A stretch of DNA of 64,000 bases from Rhodocyclaceae bacterium. Its GTDB lineage: Bacteria > Pseudomonadota > Gammaproteobacteria > Burkholderiales > Rhodocyclaceae. The DNA lies in assembly GCA_016791115.1 (NCBI GenBank), contig JAEUNL010000008.1, positions 62,001 through 126,000 on the forward strand, read 5' to 3'. Below are positions 38,402 through 48,108 of this stretch, piece after piece; within the stretch, counting starts at the first letter, position 1; the number at the start of each line of letters is the position of its first letter. The notes beneath the pieces were generated by a model. The model was not told the DNA's origin. It saw only the letters and a list, made by a program, of their open reading frames with translations, and made no database searches. The position numbers and the translations under genes are program-made.

Positions 38402-39379
38402 GTGAATGCCCTTCCCGGCCGCGCCTGCCCGCTCGACTACCGCTACGGCGCAGCGGCCGTCGCCGGCGCGCCGACATTCGAGGCAGAGACGCTCTACGTC
38501 GTCGGCGGCCTCTACGGCAACCTCGCGGCACTCGATGAAATCGAGCGAATGGCTGCCGACGAAGCGGGGCCGGTGACGATCCTCTTCAACGGCGACTTCA
38601 ACTGGTTCAACGTCGGCGATGCCGGCTTTGCCGAAATCAATCGTCGCGTGCTTGCGCATCGTGCGACTGCCGGCAACGTCGAGGCCGAACTCGTGCGCGC
38701 CGACGCCGAAGCTGGTTGCGGCTGCGCCTATCCGGCAAGCGTCGATCAGGCCACGGTCGAGCGTTCCAACGCGATCCATGCGCGGCTGTGTGAAACCGCG
38801 CTGCGCCATCCGGGCATCCTCGCCCGTCTCGCCGCTCTGCCGCGCCTTGGGCGCTGCCGCGTCGGCCGGGCGACGGTGGGCATCGTGCATGGCGATGCGG
38901 AGTCGCTCGCCGGATGGGACTTCGATATCGCTGCACTCGACCGCCACGGCGTTGCCGACGCGCTCGCCGCGCAGTTCCACGCGGCCGCAGTCGATGTGTT
39001 CGCGTGCAGCCACACCTGCCTCCCGGTGTTCCGCCAGGTGCCGTCGCGGCACGGCCCCGGCCTCATCGCCAACAACGGCGCCGCCGGCATGCCGAACTTT
39101 CGCGGCGCCCGCCACGGGGTCATTACCCGCGTATCGCAGCGCCCGTCGCCAACGCGGCCGCTGTATGGCACGCGCGTGGCGGACGCGAACGTCGACGCGC
39201 TGGCGGTGCGATACGACCATGCGCGCTTCGCCGCCGAATTCGTGGCCGACTGGCCCGCCGGATCGCCGGCGCACTTGTCCTACTGGCAGCGCATCGCCGA
39301 TGGCCCGCAGCACGACATCGAATGTGCGGCACCGAGGCTGGCCGGCGCATTTGCGGGCGCGGCCTGCGCGTCGACATGA
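38402..39379 (+). CDS. Metallophosphoesterase-fold protein with altered active site, ArsS cluster
   Basis: A 325-residue protein whose motif order follows calcineurin-like phosphoesterases: VVGGLYGNLAALDEIE (about 33-48), LFNGDFNWF (D65), AGNVEAEL, GIVHGDAESLAGWD, CSHTCLPVF and ANNGAAGMPNFRG. The first motif, normally D-x-H-G-N, reads GLYGN, so two metal ligands are missing; GD, GN, HGD and the first histidine of the H-T-H motif remain. It may bind one metal or act without phosphatase activity. Start: GTG 38402 after a GGGAGGCGAC site provided by the repeat. Its stop overlaps the next gene (ATGA). Confidence 0.7.
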   Translation: MNALPGRACPLDYRYGAAAVAGAPTFEAETLYVVGGLYGNLAALDEIERMAADEAGPVTILFNGDFNWFNVGDAGFAEINRRVLAHRATAGNVEAELVRADAEAGCGCAYPASVDQATVERSNAIHARLCETALRHPGILARLAALPRLGRCRVGRATVGIVHGDAESLAGWDFDIAALDRHGVADALAAQFHAAAVDVFACSHTCLPVFRQVPSRHGPGLIANNGAAGMPNFRGARHGVITRVSQRPSPTRPLYGTRVADANVDALAVRYDHARFAAEFVADWPAGSPAHLSYWQRIADGPQHDIECAAPRLAGAFAGAACAST

Positions 39380-41523
39380 GCCGCTCGCGCATCCTCGTCC
39401 TGTTGCTGATTGCCGGGCTGATCGCGGCATTCTTCGCGTTCGACCTCGGGCGCTTCTTCAGCCTCGAATACTTCAAGTCGCAGCAGCAGACGATCTCCGG
39501 GTGGTATCGCGCGCATCCCGGCCAGACCATGGCGGGTTTCTTCCTGATCTATGTCGCCGTCACGGGGCTGTCGCTGCCGGGGGCGACGGTGATGACACTG
39601 GTCGCCGGCGCGCTGTTCGGGCTGGTGATGGGCACGCTGATCGTCTCGTTCGCGTCGACCATCGGCGCCTCGCTGGCCTTCCTGAGTGCGCGCTTCCTGC
39701 TGCGCGACTGGGTGCAGCAGCGTTTCGGCGACCGCCTGCGCGCGATCAACGACGGCATCGAGAAGGACGGCGCGTTCTATCTGTTCACCCTGCGCCTGGT
39801 GCCGGCGTTTCCGTTCTTCGTCATCAACCTGCTGATGGGCCTGACCCGGTTGCCGACGCGCACCTTTTTCGGGGTGAGCCAGGTCGGCATGCTCGCCGGC
39901 ACCCTGGTCTACGTGAATGCGGGCACCGAACTGGCGAAGATCGATTCGCTGCGCGGCATCCTCTCGGCCGGTCTGCTGATCTCCTTCACCGTGCTCGGGC
40001 TGTTTCCGCTGATCGCGCGCCGCATGCTCGACGGCATCAAGGCGCGCAAGGTGTACGCGCGCTGGAAGAAGCCGGCGCACTTTGACCGCAACCTCGTCGT
40101 GATCGGTGCCGGCTCGGCCGGACTGGTGACCGCCTACATCGCCGCAGCCGTGAAAGCCAAAGTGACGCTGGTCGAAAAGCACCGCATGGGCGGCGATTGC
40201 CTGAACACCGGCTGCGTGCCCTCGAAGGCGCTGATCCGCTCGGCGAAGCTGCTTTCGCACATCCGCCGCGCACAGGAGTTCGGCCTGCAGGACGCAACCG
40301 CCCGCTACGACTTCGCCGACGTGATGGCACGTGTGCAGCGCGTGGTGCGCACCGTCGAGCCGCACGATTCGGTCGAGCGCTACAGTGCGCTCGGCGTCGA
40401 GTGCATCGAGGGCACGGCGAAGATCACGTCGCCTTGGAGCGTCGAAATCGCGACCGCACAGGGTACGCAGACCCTGTCCACCCGCGCCATCGTCATCGCG
40501 GCCGGCGCGCGGCCGTTCGTGCCGCCGATTCCCGGTATCGAGGAAGTCGGCTACCTGACCTCGGACACCGTATGGAATCTGCGCGAACTGCCCCGCCGGC
40601 TCGTGGTGCTCGGCGGCGGGCCGATCGGTTGCGAACTGACGCAGGCTTTCGCACGTTTCGGCGCCAGGGTCACGCAGGTGGAGATGGCGCCGCGCATCAT
40701 GCTGCGCGAAGATCCCGAGGTGTCAGACCTCGTCGCGCAACGTTTTCGTGCCGAAGGCATCGAACTGCTGACCGGGCACCGTGCAAAGCAGTTCGTGATC
40801 GAGAACGGCGAGAAGATCCTGATCGCGGAATGCGAGGGGGGTGACGTGCGCATTCCATTCGACGCGCTGCTCTGCGCCGTTGGCCGCGTGGCCAACACCA
40901 CCGGTTACGGCCTCGAGGAACTCGGCATCCCGACGACGAAGACGCGTACCGTCGACACCAATGAGTTCCTCGAAACCCTGTACCCCAACATCTACGCCTG
41001 CGGCGACGTGGCCGGCCCCTATCAATTTACCCATACCGCCTCGCACCAGGCCTGGTATGCCGCGGTGAATGCGCTGTTTGGCGACGTGAAGCGCTTTCGC
41101 GCGGATTATTCGGTGATTCCATGGGCCACTTTCACCGAGCCCGAGGTCGCGCGTGTCGGCTTGAACGAGCAGGAGGCGAAGGAAAAGGGCATCTCGCACG
41201 AGGTCACTGTCTACGGCATCGACGATCTCGACCGCGCCATCGCGGACGAGGAGGCACACGGCTTCGTCAAGGTGCTGACGGCGCCGGGCAAGGACCGCAT
41301 CCTCGGCGTGACCATCGTCGGCGAACACGCCGGCGACCTGATCGCGGAATACGTGCTGGCCATGAAGCACGGCCTCGGACTCAACAAGCTGCTCGGCACC
41401 ATCCACATTTACCCGACGCTTGCCGAGGCCAACAAGTACGCCGCCGGCATCTGGAAGCGCGCCCATGCACCGCAGAAACTGCTCGAATGGGTCGGTCGAT
41501 ATCACGCATGGATGCGGCGATGA
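39376..41523 (+). CDS. Fusion of TVP38/TMEM64 membrane protein and mercuric reductase-like FAD oxidoreductase
   Basis: A 715-residue two-part protein. Residues 1 to about 230 form a TVP38/TMEM64 (DedA-like) membrane domain with about five segments, including the re-entrant GLSLPGATVMTLVAGALFG and LRLVPAFPFFVINLLMG motifs. From residue 239 a class I pyridine nucleotide-disulfide oxidoreductase follows: FAD motif VVIGAGSAGL, redox pair GGDCLNTGCVPSK (C275, C280), NAD motif VVLGGGPIGCE, FAD-phosphate motif NIYACGDV, and the dimerisation domain with the HIYPTLAE end. The MerA-type C-terminal vicinal cysteines are absent. The fusion suggests membrane-linked thiol/disulfide or metalloid redox chemistry. 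Overlaps both neighbours by ATGA. Confidence 0.9.
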   Translation: MSRSRILVLLLIAGLIAAFFAFDLGRFFSLEYFKSQQQTISGWYRAHPGQTMAGFFLIYVAVTGLSLPGATVMTLVAGALFGLVMGTLIVSFASTIGASLAFLSARFLLRDWVQQRFGDRLRAINDGIEKDGAFYLFTLRLVPAFPFFVINLLMGLTRLPTRTFFGVSQVGMLAGTLVYVNAGTELAKIDSLRGILSAGLLISFTVLGLFPLIARRMLDGIKARKVYARWKKPAHFDRNLVVIGAGSAGLVTAYIAAAVKAKVTLVEKHRMGGDCLNTGCVPSKALIRSAKLLSHIRRAQEFGLQDATARYDFADVMARVQRVVRTVEPHDSVERYSALGVECIEGTAKITSPWSVEIATAQGTQTLSTRAIVIAAGARPFVPPIPGIEEVGYLTSDTVWNLRELPRRLVVLGGGPIGCELTQAFARFGARVTQVEMAPRIMLREDPEVSDLVAQRFRAEGIELLTGHRAKQFVIENGEKILIAECEGGDVRIPFDALLCAVGRVANTTGYGLEELGIPTTKTRTVDTNEFLETLYPNIYACGDVAGPYQFTHTASHQAWYAAVNALFGDVKRFRADYSVIPWATFTEPEVARVGLNEQEAKEKGISHEVTVYGIDDLDRAIADEEAHGFVKVLTAPGKDRILGVTIVGEHAGDLIAEYVLAMKHGLGLNKLLGTIHIYPTLAEANKYAAGIWKRAHAPQKLLEWVGRYHAWMRR

Positions 41524-42419
41524 GATCCGTCGATGCTCGTTCTCCGGCGCTGCCGCAACGCAAGGATGGCCGCGCACGGCATCTCCGCACCACGGCGCGG
41601 ACTGCCGCGGTCGCCTTGCGATCGTGGGTCGCACTGTTGGTGTTTTCGGCGCTGCCGCTTGCCGCAACGGCCGCATTCGAGCACGAGCACACGGCATGGA
41701 GCACGCTGCTGCAGAAGCATGTGGTGTTGCGCGACGCCGGCAAATCCTCGGCGGTGAGCTACGCCGGCTTTGCCCGCGACCGCAGCCAGTTGAAGACCTA
41801 CCTCGGCGCGCTCTCCGCCGTTCCGGAATCCGAGTTCAATGCCTGGAGCAAGCCGCAGCAGCTCGCCTTCCTGATCAATGCCTACAATGCGTTCACGATC
41901 GAGAAGGTCCTGATGCGCTACCCGGACATCCGCTCGATCCGTGATTTCGGCAAGCTGATCGGCAACCCGTGGAAGGACCGGTTCTTCACCCTGTTCGGGC
42001 GCGACGCCACGCTCGACGGCATCGAACACGACATGATCCGGGTGGCGGGTCGCTACGACGATCCGCGCATCCACTTCGCAGTGAATTGTGCGTCGATCGG
42101 CTGCCCGATGCTGCGCGAGGAAGCCTATGTGGCTACGCGCCTCGACGCCCAGTTCGACGAACAGGCGCTGCGCTTCATGTCCGACCGCACGCGCAACCGC
42201 TATGACACCAGCGCGCGCAAGCTCGCCCTGTCGTCGATCTTCGACTGGTACGGCAAGGATTTCGCGCGCGGCTGGAAGGGCTACACATCCCTCGACCAAT
42301 GGCTCGCCCGATACGCCGACCAACTCGCCGACAAACCCGAGGATCGCGCGGCGATACGCGGCGGCGGGGTACCGGTCACATTCCTCGACTACGACTGGCG
42401 CCTCAACGACGCGCGCTGA
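41520..42419 (+). CDS. DUF547 family exported protein, ArsS cluster
   Basis: A 299-residue protein. A long Arg-rich N-terminus leads to a signal peptide (WVALLVFSALPLAATAAF, about 36-53), so the mature protein is periplasmic or secreted. The DUF547 core follows: QQLAFLINAYNAFTIEKVL, PWKDRFFTLFG, TLDGIEHDMIR, HFAVNCASIGCPMLR and a late LSSIFDWYGKDF. The C-x-x-x-x-C in NCASIGCP is invariant in the family and may be catalytic; the family's reaction is unknown. ATGA overlap with the oxidoreductase gene places it in the same operon. Confidence 0.88.
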   Translation: MRSVDARSPALPQRKDGRARHLRTTARTAAVALRSWVALLVFSALPLAATAAFEHEHTAWSTLLQKHVVLRDAGKSSAVSYAGFARDRSQLKTYLGALSAVPESEFNAWSKPQQLAFLINAYNAFTIEKVLMRYPDIRSIRDFGKLIGNPWKDRFFTLFGRDATLDGIEHDMIRVAGRYDDPRIHFAVNCASIGCPMLREEAYVATRLDAQFDEQALRFMSDRTRNRYDTSARKLALSSIFDWYGKDFARGWKGYTSLDQWLARYADQLADKPEDRAAIRGGGVPVTFLDYDWRLNDAR

Positions 42420-42440
42420 CGCCTCGCCCATTCTTCCCGC

Positions 42441-43121
42441 ATGAACCGCCTATCGATCGTCATTCCGGTCTTGAACGAAGCGCCGAACATCGTCGCCGCA
42501 CTGCAGGCCCTGGCGCCGCTGGCGGAACGCGGCGCGCAGCGCATCGTCGTCGACGGCGGCAGCAGCGACGACACGACGGCGCTCGCTCGCCCTCATGCCG
42601 AGCAGGTGATCGCCGCGAGCCGCGGCCGCGCATCGCAGATGAATGCAGGCGCCCGCCGTGCCGAGGGCGACCTGCTGCTATTCCTCCACGCAGACACGCG
42701 TCTGCCTGCGGATGCCGACCGCCTGATCGAGTCGGCCTTGCGCGCGCACGCATGGGGCCGCTTCGACGTCCGGATCGACGCGCCCGGCAGGTGGCCTGCT
42801 GTCGTGGCATGGTTCATGAACCGGCGCTCCCGCCTGACCGGGATCGCGACCGGCGACCAGGCGATGTTCATGCGCCGCGACGTATTCGAGCGGATCGGCG
42901 GATTCGCCGAGATCCCGCTGATGGAAGACATCGATCTGTCACGCCGGCTCAAGCGCATCGGCCGCCCGGCCTGCCTGGCCGCGCGCGCGACGACATCGGG
43001 CCGGCGCTGGTCAACCCACGGCCCCCTGCGCACGATATGGCTGATGTGGCGCCTGCGCGCTGCCTATTTCTTTGGCGCGGATCCTGCCAGGCTCGCAGCG
43101 CGTTACGCCGATACGCGTTGA
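42441..43121 (+). CDS. Glycosyltransferase, rSAM/selenodomain-associated transferase 2 type (TIGR04283-like)
   Basis: A 226-residue GT-A fold glycosyltransferase of family 2. It opens with LSIVIPVLNEAPNI, then VDGGSSDDTT (nucleotide-binding aspartate), ASQMNAGARRAEGD, FLHADTRLP (D-x-D equivalent), and GDQAMFMRRDVFERIGGFAEIPLMEDIDLSRRL. The compact size and the motif FLHADTRLP match the transferase group known to sit next to ArsS-type radical SAM genes. It probably moves a sugar in the product pathway, but donor and acceptor are not known. It lies 21 bp after the DUF547 gene. Confidence 0.88.
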   Translation: MNRLSIVIPVLNEAPNIVAALQALAPLAERGAQRIVVDGGSSDDTTALARPHAEQVIAASRGRASQMNAGARRAEGDLLLFLHADTRLPADADRLIESALRAHAWGRFDVRIDAPGRWPAVVAWFMNRRSRLTGIATGDQAMFMRRDVFERIGGFAEIPLMEDIDLSRRLKRIGRPACLAARATTSGRRWSTHGPLRTIWLMWRLRAAYFFGADPARLAARYADTR

Positions 43122-43123
43122 GC

Positions 43124-43771
43124 ATGGCGCGAATCATCGTTTTCGCCAAGGCGCCGCATGCCGGCGAAGTCAAGACACGGCTTTGTCCGCCCCTGCGTCC
43201 GCAGGGTGCGGCATTGCTGCATGCACGCATGGTCCGGCGCACGCTTGCGACGGCCTGTGCGGCCGCGCCCGGACAGGTCGAACTTCATTGCAGCCCTGCA
43301 ACCGACGAACCGTTTTTCGTCGAATGCGCACGTGATCACGGCATCGCGCTCTATGCCCAGGCCGGCGGGGACATCGGCCAGCGCATGTCCTACGCCATGC
43401 GCGTTGCCTCTCAAAACCGGCCGCTGCTGCTGATCGGCACCGATTGCCCGGCACGAAGCACGGATGACCTTCGCATCGCGCTCCAGGCACTGGAGGCGGG
43501 CAACGACGCGGTGCTGGGGCCTGTGGAGGACGGCGGTTATTCGCTGATCGGACTGTCGCGCTTCGAGCCGGCGGTCTTCGAAGGAATCGAATGGAGCACC
43601 GCGCAGGTTTACTCGCAAACCCGGGCGCAGTTCATCCGACTCGGATTGCGCTGGCACGCACTTCCCGTGTCGTGGGACGTCGACCTGCCAGCCGATCTGC
43701 ACCGTCTTCGTGCAGACTGCCCCGAACTGCTCGACGGTATCGCACATGCCGATGAAACTTCGTCTCGCTAG
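43124..43771 (+). CDS. CofC-like nucleotidyl/glycosyl transferase, rSAM/selenodomain-associated transferase 1 type (TIGR04282-like)
   Basis: A 215-residue protein of the nucleotidyltransferase-like GT-A fold. FAKAPHAGEVKTRLCPPL (about 6-23) is the phosphate-binding start, GDIGQRMSYAM and LLIGTDCPARS follow, and GPVEDGGYSLIGL holds the acidic metal site. These features match the small transferases found with ArsS-like genes. It may activate a sugar that the preceding glycosyltransferase uses, but that is inference from pairing. Start ATG 43124, 2 bp after the previous stop; the 3' end overlaps the DUF3047 gene by 26 bp. Confidence 0.88.
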   Translation: MARIIVFAKAPHAGEVKTRLCPPLRPQGAALLHARMVRRTLATACAAAPGQVELHCSPATDEPFFVECARDHGIALYAQAGGDIGQRMSYAMRVASQNRPLLLIGTDCPARSTDDLRIALQALEAGNDAVLGPVEDGGYSLIGLSRFEPAVFEGIEWSTAQVYSQTRAQFIRLGLRWHALPVSWDVDLPADLHRLRADCPELLDGIAHADETSSR

Positions 43772-44498
43772 CCTCCTCCTGGCCTTGCTGGCGTCGAGCG
43801 CCAGCGCCCGCGCTGCCGACGACGCGCACATCGACATCGGCCCTTTCTCGAAGGGCACACCCGGCGAGGTATTACCTCAAGGATGGAAGCCCTACCGGCT
43901 TGGCAAGTCGGCCAAGGAGACCCGCTACCGCCTGGTGAAGCTGGAAGATCGCACCGTACTGGAAGCGCACGCCGAGCAATCGGTTTCCGCCATCGCCCAT
44001 GAACTGCGAGCCGATGCGCATCGCACGCCGTGGCTTTCGTTCTCCTGGCGCACCGAAAGGCTGATCGAGCAGGCCGACATGAGGACGAAGGCCGGCGACG
44101 ACTATCCGGCACGGGTCTATGTGATCTTCGACTACGACATTGCGCGCATGCCTTTCGCCGAGCGCATGAAGCTGCGCATTGCGCGCGCCATCTGGGGCGA
44201 ACAGGTGCCCGCCGCCGCGCTGTGCTACGTATGGGAACCGCGCCAGCCGGTCGGCCACGCCGGCTGGAGCCCCTATACCGACCGCCTGCGCATGATCGTG
44301 GCCGAGTCTGGCGCCGCGCGCATCGGTCGCTGGGTCTCGATCGAACGCAACGTGGCCGAGGACTTCCGGGCTGCCTTCGGCGAGGACGCGCCCCCGATCA
44401 GCGCCATCGTCGTCGCCGCCGATACGGACAACACGGCTTCCGAGGCACTCACGTGGTTCGGCGACATCAGCCTGCGCGCCGCGCCGTCATCGCGCTGA
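43746..44498 (+). CDS. DUF3047 family exported protein, ArsS cluster
   Basis: A 250-residue protein with a clear signal peptide (LRLASLLLALLASSASARA) and a DUF3047 beta-rich domain (WKPYRLGKSAKETRYRLVK, TPWLSFSWRTE, DYPARVYVIFDY, LCYVWEPRQPVG, RWVSIERNVAEDFRAAFG). DUF3047 proteins are periplasmic with unknown function. ATG 43746 or 43752 could be the start; both precede the signal peptide. It ends the cluster that begins with arsS; two of its seven genes encode exported proteins, which suggests that part of the pathway works in the periplasm. Confidence 0.85.
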   Translation: MPMKLRLASLLLALLASSASARAADDAHIDIGPFSKGTPGEVLPQGWKPYRLGKSAKETRYRLVKLEDRTVLEAHAEQSVSAIAHELRADAHRTPWLSFSWRTERLIEQADMRTKAGDDYPARVYVIFDYDIARMPFAERMKLRIARAIWGEQVPAAALCYVWEPRQPVGHAGWSPYTDRLRMIVAESGAARIGRWVSIERNVAEDFRAAFGEDAPPISAIVVAADTDNTASEALTWFGDISLRAAPSSR

Positions 44499-44611
44499 AG
44501 CGCGCGCCGACACGCCGTTTCCGGCCGAAAGGATGCGCGTCCGGAAGGAGTAGAATGTCGCCTTGGTTTCTCCTGTCGCCCCGCATTCATTCCCTTCGAT
44601 AGTTCCGACTC

Positions 44612-45784
44612 ATGAAACGCACCCGCTTTTCCCGCCGCGGCGGCCTGACCCGCGACGCAGAAAAACTGATCGTGGCCGCACGCGGCCTCGGCAATTCCGG
44701 AAGCCGCCTGGAAGACGCATTCTGGGAGACGCAGCTGTTCGGCCTTGCCGACCGGATGCTCGCCGCCGGCAACGAGGACGGACTGAACGCGGCGCTCGAC
44801 GCGCTGTATCGCGACGACGGCCGTGGCTACGAAGCATTGGCCGACATGGTCGAGGCCAGTGCCGAGAGCCTGCAGGTGGACGAAGACGGCAAACAGTGGG
44901 ACGTGCTGATGTTCGCCGCGCCGGCACTCGCCTGGTCGCGCTTCAGCATTCCGGCCGGCACGATATCGGGAAGCGCGCTTGCCGCGCTTCGCGTGCATCT
45001 GGGCGCGCACGTGCTTGCCGCGGGATCGCGCTTTGCGCTTGCAAACGTGCTCTGGAGTCCGGACCAGCTTCCCAACGGTTTCGTCGAGACACGCGAACTG
45101 GTGCAGCGCCTTGCCGCCTCCGCGCTGAAGGAACACGATCTGGTCGTCGATCCGCGTGAGCTGCCCGAAACCAGCCCCTTCCTTTCCGACATGCGCTACG
45201 TGATCGGCGCCGTCGCGGTGCCGCGCGGCGAAGCGCTGTTCCGCTGGCAGGAGACCGACGGGTCGCGCGATTCGGCGACCACCGCATGGACGTCCCAAGG
45301 CCACGCGGCGATGCAGGCGCTGTTCTCCGGTTGCGCGCTCGAAGTGTTGTTGCCGGACGCCTTCCACTCTGCCTGCCGTCAGGCCGACCGACGTGCCCGA
45401 CCCTATTCGATCCTGTCGTCGGTTGCCTTTCTCGAAAGTGCGCTCGAGGCCAAGCCATCGACGCTGCGTGCGGCCATCGGCGGATTCTGGGACAAGCGAC
45501 TCGAGGAGTTCCGCGTCGGATTCTCGCTTGCGGGAGAGACCGCGATCGTGCATGGCGTCGTATGGCCATTGCTCGACGCCGAAGACGAGAATTCGGACGT
45601 CCCCCAACAGATCGAAGCGCTGCTGCGCGAATGCGGCGTGACCGACATCACCGTACACGAGCAACGCTTCCCGCTCGAGTATTGCGACGACTGCGGTGCG
45701 CCGCTCTACCCTGACCCGGACGGCATGCCGGCCCACGCCGAAATGCCCGAGGAAGAACAGCCGCAGCCGCGCCACCTGCACTGA
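44612..45784 (+). CDS. DUF2863 family protein
   Basis: A 390-residue soluble protein. Its start ([19 protein letters not shown], then [17 protein letters not shown]) and the [15 protein letters not shown] and [21 protein letters not shown] segments match DUF2863, a family found mainly in betaproteobacteria. Near the C-terminus is a [15 protein letters not shown] motif, which with EYC could bind a metal, then an acidic tail. No function is known. A TAGAAT -10-like hexamer lies at 44551, 55 bp before the ATG. ttcA follows after 10 bp. Confidence 0.78.
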   Translation: MKRTRFSRRGGLTRDAEKLIVAARGLGNSGSRLEDAFWETQLFGLADRMLAAGNEDGLNAALDALYRDDGRGYEALADMVEASAESLQVDEDGKQWDVLMFAAPALAWSRFSIPAGTISGSALAALRVHLGAHVLAAGSRFALANVLWSPDQLPNGFVETRELVQRLAASALKEHDLVVDPRELPETSPFLSDMRYVIGAVAVPRGEALFRWQETDGSRDSATTAWTSQGHAAMQALFSGCALEVLLPDAFHSACRQADRRARPYSILSSVAFLESALEAKPSTLRAAIGGFWDKRLEEFRVGFSLAGETAIVHGVVWPLLDAEDENSDVPQQIEALLRECGVTDITVHEQRFPLEYCDDCGAPLYPDPDGMPAHAEMPEEEQPQPRHLH

Positions 45785-45794
45785 GCTTCCGTCC

Positions 45795-46739
45795 ATGTCG
45801 CAGACAGCCGAACGCCCGCAATCGCGCAGCGCCGAAAAGGCGCGCTACGAATCGAACAAGCTCGCGAAGCGCCTGCGCAGCGCCGTCGGTGCAGCGATCG
45901 GCGACTATCGCATGATCGAGGACGGCGACCGCGTGATGGTCTGCCTCTCTGGCGGGAAGGACAGCTATGCCCTTCTCGACATCCTGCTCGCCCTGCAGGA
46001 AAAGGCACCGGTCCGCTTCGAACTGATTGCCTTCAACCTCGACCAGAAACAACCGGGATTCCCGGCTGACGTATTGCCGAATTACCTGCGAAGCCGGGGC
46101 GTGCGCTTTCACATCGAGGACCAGGACACCTACAGTGTCGTCAAGCGCGTGATTCCCGAGGGCAAGACCACCTGCAGCCTGTGCTCCCGCCTTCGGCGCG
46201 GCATCATTTACCGCGTGGCCAGCGAACTCGGCTGCAACAAGATCGCCCTTGGCCACCATCGCGACGACATGCTGCAGACCTTGTTCCTCAACATGTTCCA
46301 TGGCGGCAAGCTCAAGGGCATGCCGCCCAAGCTGGTGAGCGACGACGGCCGCCACGTGGTTATCCGTCCGCTCGCCTACGCATCGGAACGCGATCTGGAG
46401 CGCTACGCCGAAGCGCGCGCCTTCCCGATCATTCCGTGCAACCTGTGCGGCTCGCAGCCCAACCTGCAGCGCCAGGCGATCAAGCAGATGCTCCAATCGT
46501 GGGAGAAGCAGCACCCCGGCCGCATCGAAACCATGTTCCGCGCCTTGCAGAACGTCGTACCCTCGCACCTGGCAGACGCCTCGCTGTGCGACTTCGCCGG
46601 CCTCAAACCAACCGGCATTCCCGACCCGGACGGGGATACGGCATTCGACCCGCCGCAGTTCGACGACGACGCCTGCGCACCCGCGACCGATGCCCGCCCG
46701 AGCCCGGCACCCATCAGCTTCGTCGAGCGCACGCCCTGA
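45795..46739 (+). CDS. ttcA: tRNA 2-thiocytidine(32) synthetase TtcA
   Basis: A 314-residue TtcA. It carries the PP-loop [16 protein letters not shown] (about 49-64), the [4Fe-4S] cysteine motif [10 protein letters not shown] (about 131-140), a partner cysteine in [15 protein letters not shown], and the [10 protein letters not shown] segment. TtcA adds sulfur to C32 of certain tRNAs, using an iron-sulfur cluster. The C-terminal 60 residues are Asp/Pro-rich and probably flexible, as in other betaproteobacteria. It lies in a run with DUF2863 and the biotin genes, all on the plus strand. Confidence 0.95.
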   Translation: MSQTAERPQSRSAEKARYESNKLAKRLRSAVGAAIGDYRMIEDGDRVMVCLSGGKDSYALLDILLALQEKAPVRFELIAFNLDQKQPGFPADVLPNYLRSRGVRFHIEDQDTYSVVKRVIPEGKTTCSLCSRLRRGIIYRVASELGCNKIALGHHRDDMLQTLFLNMFHGGKLKGMPPKLVSDDGRHVVIRPLAYASERDLERYAEARAFPIIPCNLCGSQPNLQRQAIKQMLQSWEKQHPGRIETMFRALQNVVPSHLADASLCDFAGLKPTGIPDPDGDTAFDPPQFDDDACAPATDARPSPAPISFVERTP

Positions 46740-46788
46740 GGCGCGCCGCCAACGTCGCATCCCGTAGCCTCCGTATCGCCTGTCACGC

Positions 46789-48108
46789 ATGAGCACCAAT
46801 CAGGAGTATCTCGCGCGCAGCCTCAATGCCGTATGGCACCCGTGCACGCAGATGAAGCAGCATGAACAGTTGCCGCTGGTGCCGATCGAACGTGGAGAGG
46901 GATGCTGGCTGCATGATTTCGACGGGCGCCGCTACCTCGACGCAATCAGTTCCTGGTGGGTAAACCTGTTCGGCCACGCCAATCCGCGCATCAACGCCGC
47001 GATCGCCGATCAGATGAACCGGCTCGAGCACGTCATGCTCGCCGGGTTCACGCATCGCCCGGTGGTCGAACTCTCCGAGCGGCTTGCGGCGCTGACCGAC
47101 AACGCCCTGGGGCACTGCTTCTACGCATCGGACGGTGCCTCGGCGACCGAGATCGCCCTGAAAATGAGCCACCATTTCTGGCGCAACGGCGGCCGCCCGG
47201 AGAAGGATCGCTTCGTCTGCCTGACCGGCAGCTACCACGGCGAAACCGTCGGCGCACTCGGCGTCACCGACGTGGCGATCTTTCGCGACGCCTACCGGCC
47301 GCTGCTGCATGCAGCGGCCACCGTCGACACGCCGGATGCACGCAAGGCCGGCCCCGGCGAAAAGCCGGAGGGCGTCGCCCGGCGTGCCGCCGCAGCGCTC
47401 GAACGTCATTTCTCGACCCATGCCGACCGCACCGCGGCGCTGATCGTCGAGCCGCTGGTCCAGTGCGCCAGTGGCATGGCGATGTACGACCCGGAGTACC
47501 TGCGCCTCGCGCGCGGGCTGTGCGATCGCCACGGGGTGCACCTGATCGTCGACGAGATCGCTGTCGGCTGCGGCCGCACCGGGAGCTTCTTCGCGCATGA
47601 GCAGGCCGGCATACGACCGGATTTTCTCTGTCTGTCGAAAGGCATCAGCGGCGGCTATCTGCCGCTCTCGATCGTCCTGACCACCGACGCGATTTACCGC
47701 GCGTTCTACGACGACAAGCCGACACGCGGCTTTCTGCATTCGCACTCCTACACCGGCAATGCGCTCGCCTGCCGCGCGGCACTCGCCACGCTCGACATCT
47801 TCGAACAGGACGACGTACTCGCACGCAACCAGGCGCGGGCGGACCTGTTCGCCCGCCTCTGTGCGCCGCTGGCTGCGGACCGGCGGCTGCGCCACCTGCG
47901 CCAGCGCGGCATGATCGTCGCATTCGACGCGATCACGGACGATCCGGCGTTCGCGAACAGGATGTTCGCCGCATGCCTGGAACGCGAGGTGCTGCTGCGG
48001 CCGATCGGCAACACCGTCTACTTCATGCCGCCCTACATCCTCTCCGACACGGAGTGCGAGCTGCTGGTGACGCGCACGCGGGAGGCGCTCGATGCCGTGC
48101 TCCGCTGA
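46789..48108 (+). CDS. bioA: Adenosylmethionine-8-amino-7-oxononanoate aminotransferase
   Basis: A 439-residue class III PLP aminotransferase that converts KAPA to DAPA with SAM as amino donor. Substrate-specific signatures are present: [58 protein letters not shown], and the PLP-lysine motif [16 protein letters not shown] late [13 protein letters not shown] closes the site. Its 3' end overlaps bioF by 17 bp. It is the first gene of bioAFHCD. Confidence 0.96.
   Translation: MSTNQEYLARSLNAVWHPCTQMKQHEQLPLVPIERGEGCWLHDFDGRRYLDAISSWWVNLFGHANPRINAAIADQMNRLEHVMLAGFTHRPVVELSERLAALTDNALGHCFYASDGASATEIALKMSHHFWRNGGRPEKDRFVCLTGSYHGETVGALGVTDVAIFRDAYRPLLHAAATVDTPDARKAGPGEKPEGVARRAAAALERHFSTHADRTAALIVEPLVQCASGMAMYDPEYLRLARGLCDRHGVHLIVDEIAVGCGRTGSFFAHEQAGIRPDFLCLSKGISGGYLPLSIVLTTDAIYRAFYDDKPTRGFLHSHSYTGNALACRAALATLDIFEQDDVLARNQARADLFARLCAPLAADRRLRHLRQRGMIVAFDAITDDPAFANRMFAACLEREVLLRPIGNTVYFMPPYILSDTECELLVTRTREALDAVLR

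Noticed and set aside
38175-38405. A 76-residue reading frame across the tandem repeat as a true gene
   Set aside because: Its sequence is simply the repeat translated twice; the same DNA reads equally well in other frames. Kept as a repeat, with translation left open.
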